NCBI GenBank assembly: GCA_019638085.1
Contig: JAHBUL010000009.1
Location: 62,001 to 126,000 of the forward strand
Direction of reading: 5' to 3'
Source: Flavobacteriales bacterium
GTDB lineage: Bacteria > Bacteroidota > Bacteroidia > Flavobacteriales_F > PHOS-HE28
DNA length: 64,000 nt
Shown: positions 8,334 to 17,371 of the stretch, one piece after another
How the letters are laid out: each line of letters opens with the position of its first letter
How positions within the stretch are numbered: the first letter of the stretch is position 1
The notes under the pieces: model-generated
Database searches by the model: none
What the model was told of the DNA's origin: nothing
Seen by the model: only the letters and a program-made list of their open reading frames with translations
Made by a program: the position numbers and the translations under genes

Positions 8334-8935
8334 GCACGGATCGCTATTTGACCCTCTCCGGAGAAAGCTTCGGCGAAGTGCGGGAGAAGGCCAGCAAATT
8401 CCAAGCGTATGCCTTCCCTATCGCGGATGAGGATGCGTTCAAGGAGCGCCAAGCGGCGATCGCACGAGAGCATCATACGGCACGGCACATCTGCCATGCA
8501 TGGGTGTTGGGGAATGATGGCGGGCAGTATCGTTCCTTCGATGCAGGCGAGCCATCCGGCAGTGCAGGCAAGCCGATCTTGCGCCAGTTACAAGGTGCCG
8601 GACTTACTTATTGTGCCATCGTGGTGGTCCGCTACTTCGGTGGCACCTTGCTCGGAAAGGCTGGACTCTCCCATGCTTTTTCGGATGCCGCAAAAGCCGC
8701 ATTGGCCAACAATACCATCGTGGAGCGCATCGTGCTCACCAGCCTAGGGGTCCGTTGCTCCTATGCGGAAGTGGAAGCTGTGAAACGCGATGTATTGCAG
8801 CAAGAAGGCGAAGTGGTACAGGCCGAGTACACGGAAAGTTGCGTACTCCAAATAGCGGTACCACGGAGCGCAGTGGAGGGACTGAAGGAACTATGGGAAA
8901 GGCGGGAGATCGAGGTGATCCAGAGTGATCCCTGA
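8330..8935 (+). CDS. YigZ/IMPACT family protein (UPF0029)
   Basis: The 201-residue protein begins 'MSTDRYLTLSGES'; this ATG overlaps the preceding stop by four bases and is preferred over an in-frame ATG 19 codons upstream inside the EamA gene. It shows the IMPACT N-domain pattern: 'SKFQAYAFPI', 'ARHICHAWVLG', 'DAGEPSGSAGKPIL' and 'VVRYFGGTLLGKAGL'. A ferredoxin-like C-terminal domain follows. Bacterial YigZ proteins are cytosolic and linked only loosely to translation control. Confidence 0.92.
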   Translation: MSTDRYLTLSGESFGEVREKASKFQAYAFPIADEDAFKERQAAIAREHHTARHICHAWVLGNDGGQYRSFDAGEPSGSAGKPILRQLQGAGLTYCAIVVVRYFGGTLLGKAGLSHAFSDAAKAALANNTIVERIVLTSLGVRCSYAEVEAVKRDVLQQEGEVVQAEYTESCVLQIAVPRSAVEGLKELWERREIEVIQSDP

Positions 8936-9004
8936 TCCACTGGTGTCCGGGTTGAGCATAGATCCGTTGCTCGTTTTCAGCCTTCTTGTTCCAGCTTTCA
9001 AGTT

Positions 9005-9409
9005 TCAAAAAAACGGTGCAAGCTTCTCCAATAGTTCTGCCGGTGCACGGCACGGGCGGTTGGTGGCGCGATCGATGAAGACCAGCGTGGTCAAGGCTTT
9101 CGTGAGCAAGTCCCCTTCTTCATTCCGCACTTCGTAGGCGAACTTGATGCGGACGGATGGCATGGCTTCAATGGTGGTCCGCACGGTAAGCAGGTCGTCG
9201 TAAAAGGCGGGTTTGTGGTAGGAGATGGAGAGGTCGTGTACCGGGAGCATCACTCCTTGCTCCTCCATTCTTCTATACGACAAACCCAAGCTGCGCAAGG
9301 CTTCCACCCGCCCCACCTCAAAGTATTGAGCATAGGTACCATAGTAGACATAGCCCATTTTATCGGTTTCGGCATATCGCACCCGCAAACTTGTTTCATG
9401 GCTATACAT
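9005..9409 (-). CDS. YbgC-type acyl-CoA thioesterase (hot-dog fold)
   Basis: The 134-residue protein opens 'MYSHETSLRVRYAETDKMGYVYYGTYAQYFEVGR', the 4HBT/YbgC signature with the catalytic Asp in 'AETDKMG'. It should hydrolyse acyl-CoA thioesters in the cytosol. The start at 9409 is preferred to an ATG at 9466 because the family begins here and a TATCTTCC box (9415-9422) ends five bases before it. It converges with yigZ. Confidence 0.9.
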   Translation of the reverse strand: MYSHETSLRVRYAETDKMGYVYYGTYAQYFEVGRVEALRSLGLSYRRMEEQGVMLPVHDLSISYHKPAFYDDLLTVRTTIEAMPSVRIKFAYEVRNEEGDLLTKALTTLVFIDRATNRPCRAPAELLEKLAPFF

Positions 9410-9674
9410 GGGCGGGAAGATAGCGACGAAGGACTTTTTCAGCGGGCTCGACATCATGGTTCGCAAGCACTAACTTCACCGCCATGCTCTCCAAAAAAAC
9501 CTCCTGTTCAACACCGTCCGATTGGAGTTTTTTCAGGAGGATGGAAAAAGGCGTTGCACATTCGGCTTTTTCCTTAGGCAGGCGTGCCCTACGGCATGTG
9601 GACCATTTTACCTCAACCTTCGGAAACCCTTGCAGGACGCGGGATGCATACGTGAGCACATTCTGCGGACCCAT
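9402..9674 (-). CDS. hypothetical ORF upstream of the thioesterase
   Basis: A 90-codon frame on the minus strand ends at 9402, overlapping the thioesterase start by eight bases as operon partners often do. Codon use is fairly ordinary (many Lys, Glu, Leu and Val codons) and there is no poly-T artefact inside. No motif, signal peptide or membrane segment was recognised. The DNA between here and dnaA otherwise holds no gene. It may equally be non-coding. Confidence 0.3.
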   Translation of the reverse strand: MGPQNVLTYASRVLQGFPKVEVKWSTCRRARLPKEKAECATPFSILLKKLQSDGVEQEVFLESMAVKLVLANHDVEPAEKVLRRYLPAHV

Positions 9675-9822
9675 CGCAATTAAATCGATCGCCGCAAGTA
9701 CTCACACACTTTTTTTTTCACTTCCCACTGCTCATATTTGCCACCCTTCACCGCACATCACGAGCGTTAGTAGGACGCACCAAAAAAACACTTCCACCTG
9801 ATCCAATCCTCTCTCCCCTGAA
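9675..9822. other. dnaA upstream region
   Basis: This region holds a T-run at 9711-9719, a weak -7 box CATATTTG at 9733-9740 and a leader of about 75 bases before the dnaA ATG. No DnaA boxes (TTATCCACA type) or AT-rich unwinding repeats were seen, so there is no support for oriC here. Confidence 0.4.
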
Positions 9823-11253
9823 ATGAAGAAAGACCATGAGAAGATCTGGGACCGGTGCCTCGATGTGATCAAGGACAACGTCAGCCAACAAAGCTTCAAG
9901 ACCTGGTTCGAACCGATCCGGTCCGTGAAGATGGCTGACAACGTGCTGACCATCCAAGTACCGTCGCAGTTCTTTTATGAGTGGCTCGAAGAGCACTATA
10001 TCGGCCTATTGAAGAAGATCATCCGCAAGGAGATCGGGGCCGAGGGCCGCTTGGAGTACTCCATCATTATGGAGAACAACTTCAAGAGTTCCAACCCTTA
10101 CACCGTGCGTGTCCCCACCAGCAATGCACGAGAGGTGAAGAACCCTGCGGTGAGTTTGCCGATCGATGTGGCCAACAGCCCGATCAAGAACCCGTTCATC
10201 ATTCCCGGTCTGCGCAAGATCAAGATCGAGAGCCACCTGAACGCGAACTATTCCTTTGAGAACTTCATCGAGGGCGATTGCAATCGCTTGGCACGCAGCG
10301 CCGGTTTCGCCGTAGCGCAAAAGCCGGGTGGCACTGCATTCAACCCGCTGTTGATCTATGGTGGTGTAGGCTTGGGCAAGACCCACCTCACCCATGCCAT
10401 CGGCATCGAGATCAAGCGCAACCACCCTGAGAAGACCATTCTCTATGTTCCCGCAGAGAAGTTCACGCAGCAGTTCATTGAAGCTGTGAAGAACAACACC
10501 ATGGGAGACTTCCAGCAGTTCTATCAAATGATGGACGTGCTGATCATTGACGATGTGCAGTTCCTCGCAGGCAAAGAGAAAACGCAGGACGTTTTCTTCC
10601 ACATCTTCAATCATCTGCATCAGAGCGGCAAGCAGCTGGTGATCTCCAGCGACAAAGCGCCGGTGGAAATGTCCGGCATGGAGCAACGTCTGCTCTCCCG
10701 CTTCAAGTGGGGCCTGAGCGCGGATCTACAGACACCTGGACTGGAAACACGCATCGCCATCCTCGAGAAGAAGATGTACGCCGAGGGCATCGATCTGCCG
10801 AAGGACGTAGTGGAATACTTGGCCTACAGCATCACCACGAACATCCGCGAACTGGAAGGCGCCATGATCAGCCTCATTGCCCAGAGCTCCCTGAACAAGA
10901 AAGCGGTGAACCTGGAGCTCGCCAAGCAGATGATCGACAAGTTCGTGAAGAACACGGCCCGCGAGGTGTCGATCGACTACATCCAAAAAGTGGTGTGCGA
11001 CTACTTCGACCTGCCGATCGAACTTTTGAAGAGCAAGACCCGCAAGCGCGAGGTGGTGCAGGCTCGCCAGATCGCGATGTACTTCGCCAAGAAGATGACC
11101 AAGAGCTCGTTGGCCAACATCGGCGCACATTGCGGCGGAAAGGACCACGCCACCGTGCTACACGCCTGCCGTACGGTGAACAACTTGCAGGAGACGGACA
11201 AGCAGTTCCGCGGCTACCTGGAAGACCTGGAAAAGAAGCTGAGCATCCACTAA
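9823..11253 (+). CDS. dnaA: chromosomal replication initiator DnaA
   Basis: The 476-residue protein has domain I ('IWDRCLDVIKDNVSQQSFKTWF'), a short linker, the AAA+ domain with Walker A 'GGVGLGKTH' near residue 180 and Walker B 'VLIIDDVQFLAGKEKTQ' near 239. The DNA-binding domain IV carries the signature 'GGKDHATVLHACRTV' near 437. It binds oriC and melts the origin. The gene is monocistronic, ending in a strong palindromic terminator, and lies within 4 kb of parAB. Confidence 0.98.
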   Translation: MKKDHEKIWDRCLDVIKDNVSQQSFKTWFEPIRSVKMADNVLTIQVPSQFFYEWLEEHYIGLLKKIIRKEIGAEGRLEYSIIMENNFKSSNPYTVRVPTSNAREVKNPAVSLPIDVANSPIKNPFIIPGLRKIKIESHLNANYSFENFIEGDCNRLARSAGFAVAQKPGGTAFNPLLIYGGVGLGKTHLTHAIGIEIKRNHPEKTILYVPAEKFTQQFIEAVKNNTMGDFQQFYQMMDVLIIDDVQFLAGKEKTQDVFFHIFNHLHQSGKQLVISSDKAPVEMSGMEQRLLSRFKWGLSADLQTPGLETRIAILEKKMYAEGIDLPKDVVEYLAYSITTNIRELEGAMISLIAQSSLNKKAVNLELAKQMIDKFVKNTAREVSIDYIQKVVCDYFDLPIELLKSKTRKREVVQARQIAMYFAKKMTKSSLANIGAHCGGKDHATVLHACRTVNNLQETDKQFRGYLEDLEKKLSIH

Positions 11254-11273
11254 GCAGTGAATTGGACCCATTG

Positions 11274-11303
11274 AAAAAGCCCCGGATCGATCCGGGGCTT
11301 TTT
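11274..11303. terminator. perfect palindromic terminator after dnaA
   Basis: A 30-base perfect palindrome: five A, GCCCCGGATC, its complement, then five T. It is a rho-independent terminator readable on both strands, serving dnaA on plus and the operon ending at 11335 on minus. Confidence 0.9.
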
Positions 11304-11334
11304 GGTTGAATAAACGTGAGCTACATCAATGCTC

Positions 11335-11607
11335 TCAGAGCAACACCCCCGTGCCCCAAAGCACCCACATCACCAAGGCACAAACACTTCCTACCAGCGC
11401 CAAGCGGAATCCCCATTTCGAGCGATTGATGCTGTCAGCAGGATATTTCTTGCTGCGTTGCATGCGGCGGCCCAGAAGGTTAAAGATGATCGCCAATACG
11501 CCCATGATCAAGGCTGGCACACAAAGCTGACGAGCGAAGGCCAACGGGATGCTCAATACGCCGAATACGAGCGTGACCGTGCTCAGCGGTAGGGAGCGTT
11601 GCTTCAT
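11335..11607 (-). CDS. small two- or three-helix membrane protein (DUF4190-like)
   Basis: The 90-residue product starts at 'MKQRSLPLSTVTLVFGVLSIP'; its ATG overlaps the coaE stop by four bases, which fixes the start against a longer in-frame ATG inside coaE. It has hydrophobic segments at about 8-25, 28-45 and 68-88, with a short basic loop 'RRMQRSKKYP'. The pattern resembles DUF4190-type inner-membrane proteins of unknown function. It is the last gene of the minus-strand operon. Confidence 0.82.
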   Translation of the reverse strand: MKQRSLPLSTVTLVFGVLSIPLAFARQLCVPALIMGVLAIIFNLLGRRMQRSKKYPADSINRSKWGFRLALVGSVCALVMWVLWGTGVLL

Positions 11608-12197
11608 TTGGAGCCGGCCTTCAGGATCAGGGACTGGTGTACAGCCAATACCTGTGGGATCACCAAGGTCTTCCCGTCGTTCACGATGACCGAATGCGCC
11701 GCAGCGTTGCGCGTAGCATCGTCGGTTTGGTTCCGCATCCGCGCTCGCACCTGCTCTTCCGTCGCACTGTCGCGCCGCATCACCCATGCGATGCGCTGCT
11801 GTTCGGGTGCATCCACTACGATCAAATGGTCGAGCTGCTTGTAGGCTCCGGTCTCCACAAGGATGGCCGCCTCGTTGATCACGTAGGGTGCATCCTGCGC
11901 TTCCGCCCAGCGGGCGAAGGCCTTGCGCACGGCGGGATGTACGATCGCGTTCAACCGGTCCAGCGCTGCGCGATCATTGAACACCAATGCGCCTAAGGCC
12001 TTTCGGTCGAGCGCACCATCCATGAAGACCGCATCTCCGAATGCATCGATCAGGGCGTTACGCACATCCGGATCTTCCGCGAGGAGGCGCTTGCCCTCAT
12101 CATCGGAGCTGAACACGGGAATGCCAAGCACAGCGAACATGCAGCACACGGTGCTTTTTCCGCTGCCGATACCGCCGGTGACACCGACCGTCAACAT
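11604..12197 (-). CDS. coaE: dephospho-CoA kinase
   Basis: The 197-residue protein starts 'MLTVGVTGGIGSGKST', a P-loop at residues 8-16, followed by 'IPVFSSDDEGKRLL' (substrate-binding Asp pair) and 'IVHPAVRKAF'. It phosphorylates the ribose 3'-OH of dephospho-CoA, the last step of coenzyme A synthesis. Length matches the family. It lies 19 bases after yajC and overlaps the next gene by four bases. Confidence 0.96.
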   Translation of the reverse strand: MLTVGVTGGIGSGKSTVCCMFAVLGIPVFSSDDEGKRLLAEDPDVRNALIDAFGDAVFMDGALDRKALGALVFNDRAALDRLNAIVHPAVRKAFARWAEAQDAPYVINEAAILVETGAYKQLDHLIVVDAPEQQRIAWVMRRDSATEEQVRARMRNQTDDATRNAAAHSVIVNDGKTLVIPQVLAVHQSLILKAGSK

Positions 12198-12216
12198 GTG
12201 GATCGCCTTGCCTGGA

Positions 12217-12549
12217 TCACGCGCCCTTGGCGGTCTCCTCGGTGAGTTGCATGGAGTTGTCCATGGCCACGGCGCTCTTCTCGAAGCGCATCTTCACGCC
12301 ATCGGAAACTTCCATCAACACGGTCTTTTCGCTTACCTCCACCACCTTGCCGTGGATGCCTCCGATGGTGACCACCTTGGCCCCCTTCTGCAAGCTCTCA
12401 CGGAATTTACGGGCATCCTTCGCCTTCTTTTGCTGAGGGCGGATCATGAAAAAGTAGAAGACCACGAACAGCAGTACCATCATGATAATGGTGGACATGC
12501 CGCCGCCGGCCCCGGGTGCTCCTTGTAGGAAGATCGAAAGGTTGTTCAT
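12217..12549 (-). CDS. yajC: preprotein translocase accessory subunit YajC
   Basis: The 110-residue protein has one membrane helix (about residues 18-37) followed by the hallmark 'FFMIRPQQKKAKDARKF' and a small soluble beta domain with 'GAKVVTIGGIHGKV'. YajC sits in the inner membrane with SecDF. It lies between DUF1573 and coaE, a neighbourhood common in Bacteroidota. Confidence 0.96.
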   Translation of the reverse strand: MNNLSIFLQGAPGAGGGMSTIIMMVLLFVVFYFFMIRPQQKKAKDARKFRESLQKGAKVVTIGGIHGKVVEVSEKTVLMEVSDGVKMRFEKSAVAMDNSMQLTEETAKGA

Positions 12550-12597
12550 TGCTTGTACTGTGAGGTTTTATCCGCGTTGCGGGTATCGTTTTAAAAG

Positions 12598-13128
12598 TTA
12601 GTCGTTGCCGGGTGCCACCACATCGCCCTTGAGCGTGAGCACGGTGGTAGGTGGTGTGGTGTTGGCCACCACGGTTATGGTCTTGTGCTGTACGCCGGGC
12701 CTACCTTCACTGTTGAAGTTCACGGTGATGGCCCCTTGTTCTCCCGCTGCCACCGGCATGCGCGGCCAATTCTTGGCCACCGTGCATCCACAAGAGCCAC
12801 GTACATCGGTAATAACGAGGTCTGTCTTTCCCGTATTCGTGAAGCTGTACACCTTTTCCACTTGCACGCCTTCGGCGATCCTGCCCATGTTCATCTCCGT
12901 GCTATCGAACTTGATCCGGGGCATTCTGGAGGGATCCGCTTCCTTATAGCCTGATGCTGGGATCTGTAGATCCTTGGGGCTGATCGCGTCAGCATCGTTC
13001 TCGCTGTGGTCGGTTAAGCGACACGAGGTCAAGCCCAGCATGAGCGTGAGCAAGATGGCCAATGGCGCCGCGATACGTTTGATCACCCGGGCCGGTCCAT
13101 GTCGTTCTACTTGTTCCATTCCGTTCAA
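12598..13128 (-). CDS. DUF1573 lipoprotein
   Basis: The 176-residue protein has an N-terminal signal with lipobox 'LTSC' (Cys about 36). A DUF1573 immunoglobulin-like domain follows: 'FDSTEMNMGRIAEG', 'YSFTNTGKTDLVITDVRGSCGCTVAKNWP' and 'GEQGAITVNFNSEGRPG'. Such proteins are common extracytoplasmic lipoproteins of Bacteroidota with no known activity. The start overlaps nusB by four bases (ATGA). Confidence 0.9.
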   Translation of the reverse strand: MNGMEQVERHGPARVIKRIAAPLAILLTLMLGLTSCRLTDHSENDADAISPKDLQIPASGYKEADPSRMPRIKFDSTEMNMGRIAEGVQVEKVYSFTNTGKTDLVITDVRGSCGCTVAKNWPRMPVAAGEQGAITVNFNSEGRPGVQHKTITVVANTTPPTTVLTLKGDVVAPGND

Positions 13129-14072
13129 TTTTCCAGGAGTCCCCGGCCCACTTTGCGGATGGTACCGTCCTCCTTCATTTCTGCAAAAAGCTTATCGAGG
13201 ATGCCATTGATGAAGTTCTTGCTCTTCGGGGTGCTGTACGCCTTGGCGATCTCGATGTACTCGTTCATGGTCACCTTCACCGGGATCAGGTCGAAGCTGC
13301 GCGCTTCGGTGAGGGCCATCCGCATCAGCAGCATGTCGCTAAGTGCGATGCGATCAGCCTCCCAGTTCTTGGCACGCTCGGCGATGAGTTCCTCATCCTT
13401 GGCCTGTGCTGCAATGGTATCCCTATATAGCGTTGTGATGAACTCGCGTTCTTCCACGGTGTCCTTGCCCACTTCCTCCAGTGGCAGGTCCTGCTCCTTG
13501 AGGTCGATGTTCTCCAAGGTGCGTTTCACCATGGCGCAGGCCAGATCGAGGTCCTCCAACCAGTGGATGCTCTTGGCCTCCACATGTTCATGCAGGCCCT
13601 CGTCCTGTGCGATGTGTTCCACGAACAGATCAACCAATACCGTGCGGTCCATCGCCGGAGTGGTCTCCGATGCGGACATATATGCGATGTATTCGTCGCT
13701 GGCTTGAATGCGCTTGTACAGCTGGTTCAAGAGGTCCTTCTCCCCCATCCATCCCACCTTGCGCCGTTCACTTTCGTCCAAGAGCTGTTTGCTCTCACTG
13801 ACCTTTACGAGGAAGGGATTGTCCACGAACCGCCTACTGGGTTCGAGGTCATCGCCGGTAGGCATCCGTTTGGCCTTTCGATCCTCGATCCGGTTCTCGG
13901 CCAAACGTCGCATCTCGCCGAAGAGCTGGAGCACGTGGATGAAGAGGTCATAGGTCCGTTCCACCCCCAAGAGCAACTCCTTTTCATTCTTGGCCGCACT
14001 TCCTCCCGCGCTCTGTTCGTGGGCATAGAGCGCTTGGTAGACCTTGATGCGGAGAAATCGTCGATTCAGCAT
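13125..14072 (-). CDS. nusB: transcription antitermination factor NusB, long form
   Basis: The 315-residue protein begins 'MLNRRFLRIKVYQALYAHEQS' and ends with the canonical NusB helical core ('FVEHIAQDEGLHEHVEAKSIHWLEDLDLACAMV', then 'RMALTEARSFDLIPVKVTMNEYIEIAKAYS'). E. coli NusB has about 140 residues; the long N-terminal extension is usual in Bacteroidota. It binds boxA RNA with NusE to stop early termination in rRNA operons. It lies 16 bases after the amino-acid dehydrogenase gene. Confidence 0.93.
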   Translation of the reverse strand: MLNRRFLRIKVYQALYAHEQSAGGSAAKNEKELLLGVERTYDLFIHVLQLFGEMRRLAENRIEDRKAKRMPTGDDLEPSRRFVDNPFLVKVSESKQLLDESERRKVGWMGEKDLLNQLYKRIQASDEYIAYMSASETTPAMDRTVLVDLFVEHIAQDEGLHEHVEAKSIHWLEDLDLACAMVKRTLENIDLKEQDLPLEEVGKDTVEEREFITTLYRDTIAAQAKDEELIAERAKNWEADRIALSDMLLMRMALTEARSFDLIPVKVTMNEYIEIAKAYSTPKSKNFINGILDKLFAEMKEDGTIRKVGRGLLEN

Positions 14073-14088
14073 GTATGGTGTGTGCTGT

Positions 14089-15195
14089 TCAGAAGCCGAG
14101 CCCGGCCTCTCGAACGCTGCGAACGCGTTGTTCGGCGGCTTGGTTGGCCGCCAAGTAAGTGGGAATGTTCTCTTCTTCGCTGCGCTTGAAGATACTCAAT
14201 GCGGTCCGATAGATCTCTTCGGCCTGGGCATAGGCGGCCTTGGAATTGTAGCCGCGAAGTTCCCAAGCACAGTTGATGATGCCACCGGCATTGATCAGGA
14301 AGTCCGGGGCATACACGATCCCCTTCTCCATCAGGGCGCGGCCATGTTTGGCCTCATCGGCCAGCTGGTTATTGGCGGCACCGGCGATCACGCTGCACTT
14401 CAACAGGGGTAACGTCTGGTCATTCACCGTGGCACCCAAGGCACAGGGTGAGTAGATGTCCACATCCAGGCCGATCACCTCATCGGGCTTCACCAAGTTC
14501 ACTGCAGGGTGCTCCGCTTTGATGGCTGCAAGCTTGTCGTCGTGTATATCGGTGAGATAGACCGTGGCGCCTTCCTTCAGCAGATGCCCCACCAAGTTGT
14601 GCCCCACGTTGCCGGCACCTTGCACAGCTACTTTGCGTTTTTGCAGATCGTCCGTGCCATACGCGGTCTTGGCGGCCGCTTTCAATCCACAGAACACCCC
14701 GAATGCCGTGACCGGTGAAGGGTCGCCACTACCTCCCATGGTGGTAGGAAGTCCCACTACGTTGCGGGTTTCCTTGCGGATGTTCACCATTTCGGTGAGG
14801 CTCATGCCTACATCCTCGGCCGTGATATAGCGGCCATTGAGGCTGTCCACAAAACGACCGAAGCGGCGGAACATGGCCTCGGTCTTATCGGTACGGGGAT
14901 CGCCGATGATCACGGCTTTACCGCCACCGAGGTCCAGACCGGCCAATGAGCTTTTGTAGGTCATGCCCCGGCTCAGCCGGAGCACATCCTCCAAGGCATC
15001 CGCCTCGCTCGCATAGGGCCACATACGGGTTCCACCCAAAGCGGGACCCAGGGTGGTGTCGTGCAAGGCGATGATGGCGCGCAGTCCAGTGATGCTGTCG
15101 TTGCAGAAGAGGACCTCTTCATGGTCGTGCACCTTCATGCGATCTATGACCGCGGAGGTGGATGCGGATGCTGGCCGTTCAGTTACCAATGTCAT
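14089..15195 (-). CDS. Leu/Phe/Val-type amino-acid dehydrogenase
   Basis: The 368-residue protein has the Glu/Leu/Phe/Val dehydrogenase layout: 'GGTRMWPYASEADALEDV', catalytic-Lys segment 'GMTYKSSLAGLDLGGGKAVI', and a C-terminal Rossmann domain with 'VAVQGAGNVGHNLVGHL'. The motif set and length fit leucine or phenylalanine dehydrogenase rather than hexameric glutamate dehydrogenase (a separate gene lies at 24369). It deaminates branched or aromatic amino acids with NAD. It is the first gene of the nusB-yajC-coaE operon. Confidence 0.9.
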   Translation of the reverse strand: MTLVTERPASASTSAVIDRMKVHDHEEVLFCNDSITGLRAIIALHDTTLGPALGGTRMWPYASEADALEDVLRLSRGMTYKSSLAGLDLGGGKAVIIGDPRTDKTEAMFRRFGRFVDSLNGRYITAEDVGMSLTEMVNIRKETRNVVGLPTTMGGSGDPSPVTAFGVFCGLKAAAKTAYGTDDLQKRKVAVQGAGNVGHNLVGHLLKEGATVYLTDIHDDKLAAIKAEHPAVNLVKPDEVIGLDVDIYSPCALGATVNDQTLPLLKCSVIAGAANNQLADEAKHGRALMEKGIVYAPDFLINAGGIINCAWELRGYNSKAAYAQAEEIYRTALSIFKRSEEENIPTYLAANQAAEQRVRSVREAGLGF

Positions 15196-15355
15196 GGGTA
15201 AATCCGGTTGATGGGAGACTTTGTGTGGTTGCCGTGAATGCCTTCAAGTTTTCGAGGGCCCTGTTGGGCGGATGCGATCTCCCGAACTGATCGGGATGAA
15301 GCATTTGCTTCTGGAGGCTTTGATATCATCACTTCACGATCGGCGATTGCCGGTC

Positions 15356-15363
15356 TACTTTTG
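15356..15363 (+). promoter_or_regulatory. candidate -7 box TACTTTTG
   Basis: It is a perfect match to TAnnTTTG, 57 bases before the ABC exporter ATG at 15420. It lies in the 224-base gap between divergent transcription units. Confidence 0.5.
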
Positions 15364-15419
15364 CGGGGTGCTTACCCTGCTGTCCTTTTTCAAGGCGCGC
15401 AAAGGTAGCAACCTCGCCC

Positions 15420-17300
15420 ATGCGTTCACTCGTTTCCATCCTTCCCTATTTCGGCCGCTATTGGGGTCGCATGGTCATGGGAGTGGTCTTCATCATCCTC
15501 ACCGGCCTGTTCGCTGTATTCACCCCGCAAGTGGTGCGTGAAGCCTTCAACCTCATTGGTGAGGGCATTGCCCAACAAGCACTCCCGGTGGATCAACGTC
15601 ATATGGAGGTATCAGACCAGCTCCTGACCTGGACCTCTTGGACCGGCATCGACCTGCAGGCCAAACTGGACGGCCCCATGGATGATGCTTCGCTGCATGC
15701 CAAGGTGATGTGGTTCGCGGTGTTCTATGCAGGACTTTTCATCCTCTTCACCGTACTCAGTGGGCTCTTTCTGTTCCTTACCCGCCAAACCATCATCGTA
15801 GTGAGCAGACTGATGGAATTCGACCTGAAGAATGCCGTGTACGCCCACTACCAAGTGCTGGACCGGGCCTTTTACAAGCGCAACAGTACCGGTGATCTGA
15901 TGAACCGCATCAGCGAGGATGTGAGCAAGGTGCGCCAGTTCATAGGGCCTGCGGTGATGTACATCATCAACTTGGTGGTGCTCACGGTAATGATCGTTTG
16001 GGTGATGCTGGACGTGAACGTGGAGCTCACGCTCTGGTCCTTGGCACCGTTGCCGCTGTTGAGCGTTGCGATCTATATGGTGAGTGAAACGATCAACCAG
16101 CGTAGCATGGCCACCCAGCGCCAACAAAGCCGATTGAGTTCCATGGCGCAAGAATCCTTTAGCGGCATCCGGGTGATCAAGGCCTATGCCAAGGAAGAGC
16201 AAGTGATCGGGCGGTTCAGGCGTGCTGCCAAGGACTACCGGCGAACGAGCTTGGCGCAGGCCAAAGTGGATGCGCTCTTCATGCCGGCGATCATGCTTTT
16301 GGTAGGGATCAGTACTGCCTTGGTGATCTTTGTGGGAGGCATCCTATTGATCCAAGGCGATACAGGCGTTACCGTTGGCAACTTGGCGGAATTCACGCTC
16401 TATGTCACCAAGCTTACGTGGCCATTCGCGAGCTTGGGACTGATCACCTCGCAAGTGCAGCAGGCGGCTGTGAGCATGCAGCGGATCAATGAATTCCTGG
16501 ACACCAAGCCGACGATCACTTCGGAACACGACCGACTTCCGGAGGTCAAAGGAGCCATCACGTTCAAGAACGTAAGCTTCACCTTCCCGGAAACGGGGAT
16601 CGAAGCACTGAAGAACGTGAGCTTCCACATTCCCGAAGGCAGCACATTGGCCATTGTGGGCCATACAGGAAGCGGTAAAAGCACCATCGCCGACCTGATC
16701 GGCAGGCTCTACGACCCCACCTCGGGCACGGTACTACTTGATGGTGTGCCTTTACCTGAGGTGTCGATGGAGAAACTGCGAGATCGGTTGGGGGTCGTAC
16801 CACAGGATGTTTTCCTGTTCAGCGACAGCATCTCGAACAATATCGCTTTCAGTCTCGATGCAGCCCCGGACGTGCAGGAGCGCGTGGAGGCAGCAGCCCG
16901 GATCGCACAGGTCCATCACGACATCCGGCAGTTTCCCAGAGGATACGACACGTTGCTGGGCGAGCGGGGCGTAACGCTCAGTGGTGGGCAGAAGCAACGG
17001 GTGAGCATTGCCCGTGCCGTGGTGCGCAAACCGCGCATCCTGCTCTTCGACGACCCGTTGAGCGCTGTGGACACCGCTACTGAGGAGGCCATTCTGTCGG
17101 GTTTGCGGGGGGTAATGCAAGGCCGCACCACGGTTATCATCAGCCACCGGATAAGTGCAGTGCAGGCCGCGGACCATATCCTGGTGCTGGAGCAAGGCCG
17201 CATCATTGAGGAAGGCAGCCACCAGCAATTGATCCAACAAGGCGGTAATTACGCGCAATTGTACGAGGAGCAATTATTGGAAGAGGCCGACGGGAGCTGA
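15420..17300 (+). CDS. ABC exporter half-transporter with degenerate Walker B
   Basis: The 626-residue protein has an N-terminal six-helix exporter domain (to about residue 360). Its nucleotide-binding domain has Walker A 'GHTGSGKST' near 413, signature 'LSGGQKQR' near 520 and Walker B 'ILLFDDPLSAVD' near 540. The Walker B ends DD rather than DE, so the catalytic Glu is replaced by Asp, as in MdlA/BmrC-type halves of heterodimeric exporters. It probably exports lipid or drug-like molecules across the inner membrane. No partner half is present in this window. Confidence 0.92.
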   Translation: MRSLVSILPYFGRYWGRMVMGVVFIILTGLFAVFTPQVVREAFNLIGEGIAQQALPVDQRHMEVSDQLLTWTSWTGIDLQAKLDGPMDDASLHAKVMWFAVFYAGLFILFTVLSGLFLFLTRQTIIVVSRLMEFDLKNAVYAHYQVLDRAFYKRNSTGDLMNRISEDVSKVRQFIGPAVMYIINLVVLTVMIVWVMLDVNVELTLWSLAPLPLLSVAIYMVSETINQRSMATQRQQSRLSSMAQESFSGIRVIKAYAKEEQVIGRFRRAAKDYRRTSLAQAKVDALFMPAIMLLVGISTALVIFVGGILLIQGDTGVTVGNLAEFTLYVTKLTWPFASLGLITSQVQQAAVSMQRINEFLDTKPTITSEHDRLPEVKGAITFKNVSFTFPETGIEALKNVSFHIPEGSTLAIVGHTGSGKSTIADLIGRLYDPTSGTVLLDGVPLPEVSMEKLRDRLGVVPQDVFLFSDSISNNIAFSLDAAPDVQERVEAAARIAQVHHDIRQFPRGYDTLLGERGVTLSGGQKQRVSIARAVVRKPRILLFDDPLSAVDTATEEAILSGLRGVMQGRTTVIISHRISAVQAADHILVLEQGRIIEEGSHQQLIQQGGNYAQLYEEQLLEEADGS

Positions 17301-17344
17301 GCGTTCGTGTGGCTAGCGCCGTGCCCCGATGTTATTCGTGCTCT

Positions 17345-17352
17345 TATATTTG
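17345..17352 (+). promoter_or_regulatory. -7 box TATATTTG of the PUR gene
   Basis: It is a perfect TAnnTTTG, 19 bases before the ATG at 17372, in the short gap after the ABC exporter gene. Confidence 0.6.
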
Positions 17353-17371
17353 AAGTACAAAGCCCAACAGA

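Noticed and set aside
9484-9801. Plus-strand ORF with TAACTTCA five bases before its ATG, between the thioesterase and dnaA genes
   Set aside because: Codon use is unlike neighbours, it runs through a poly-T tract, and no motif is visible despite the leaderless-like spacing.
3859-11303. oriC or parS near parAB/dnaA
   Set aside because: No TTATCCACA-type boxes, AT-rich repeats or 16-base CACGTG-centred parS palindrome were found.
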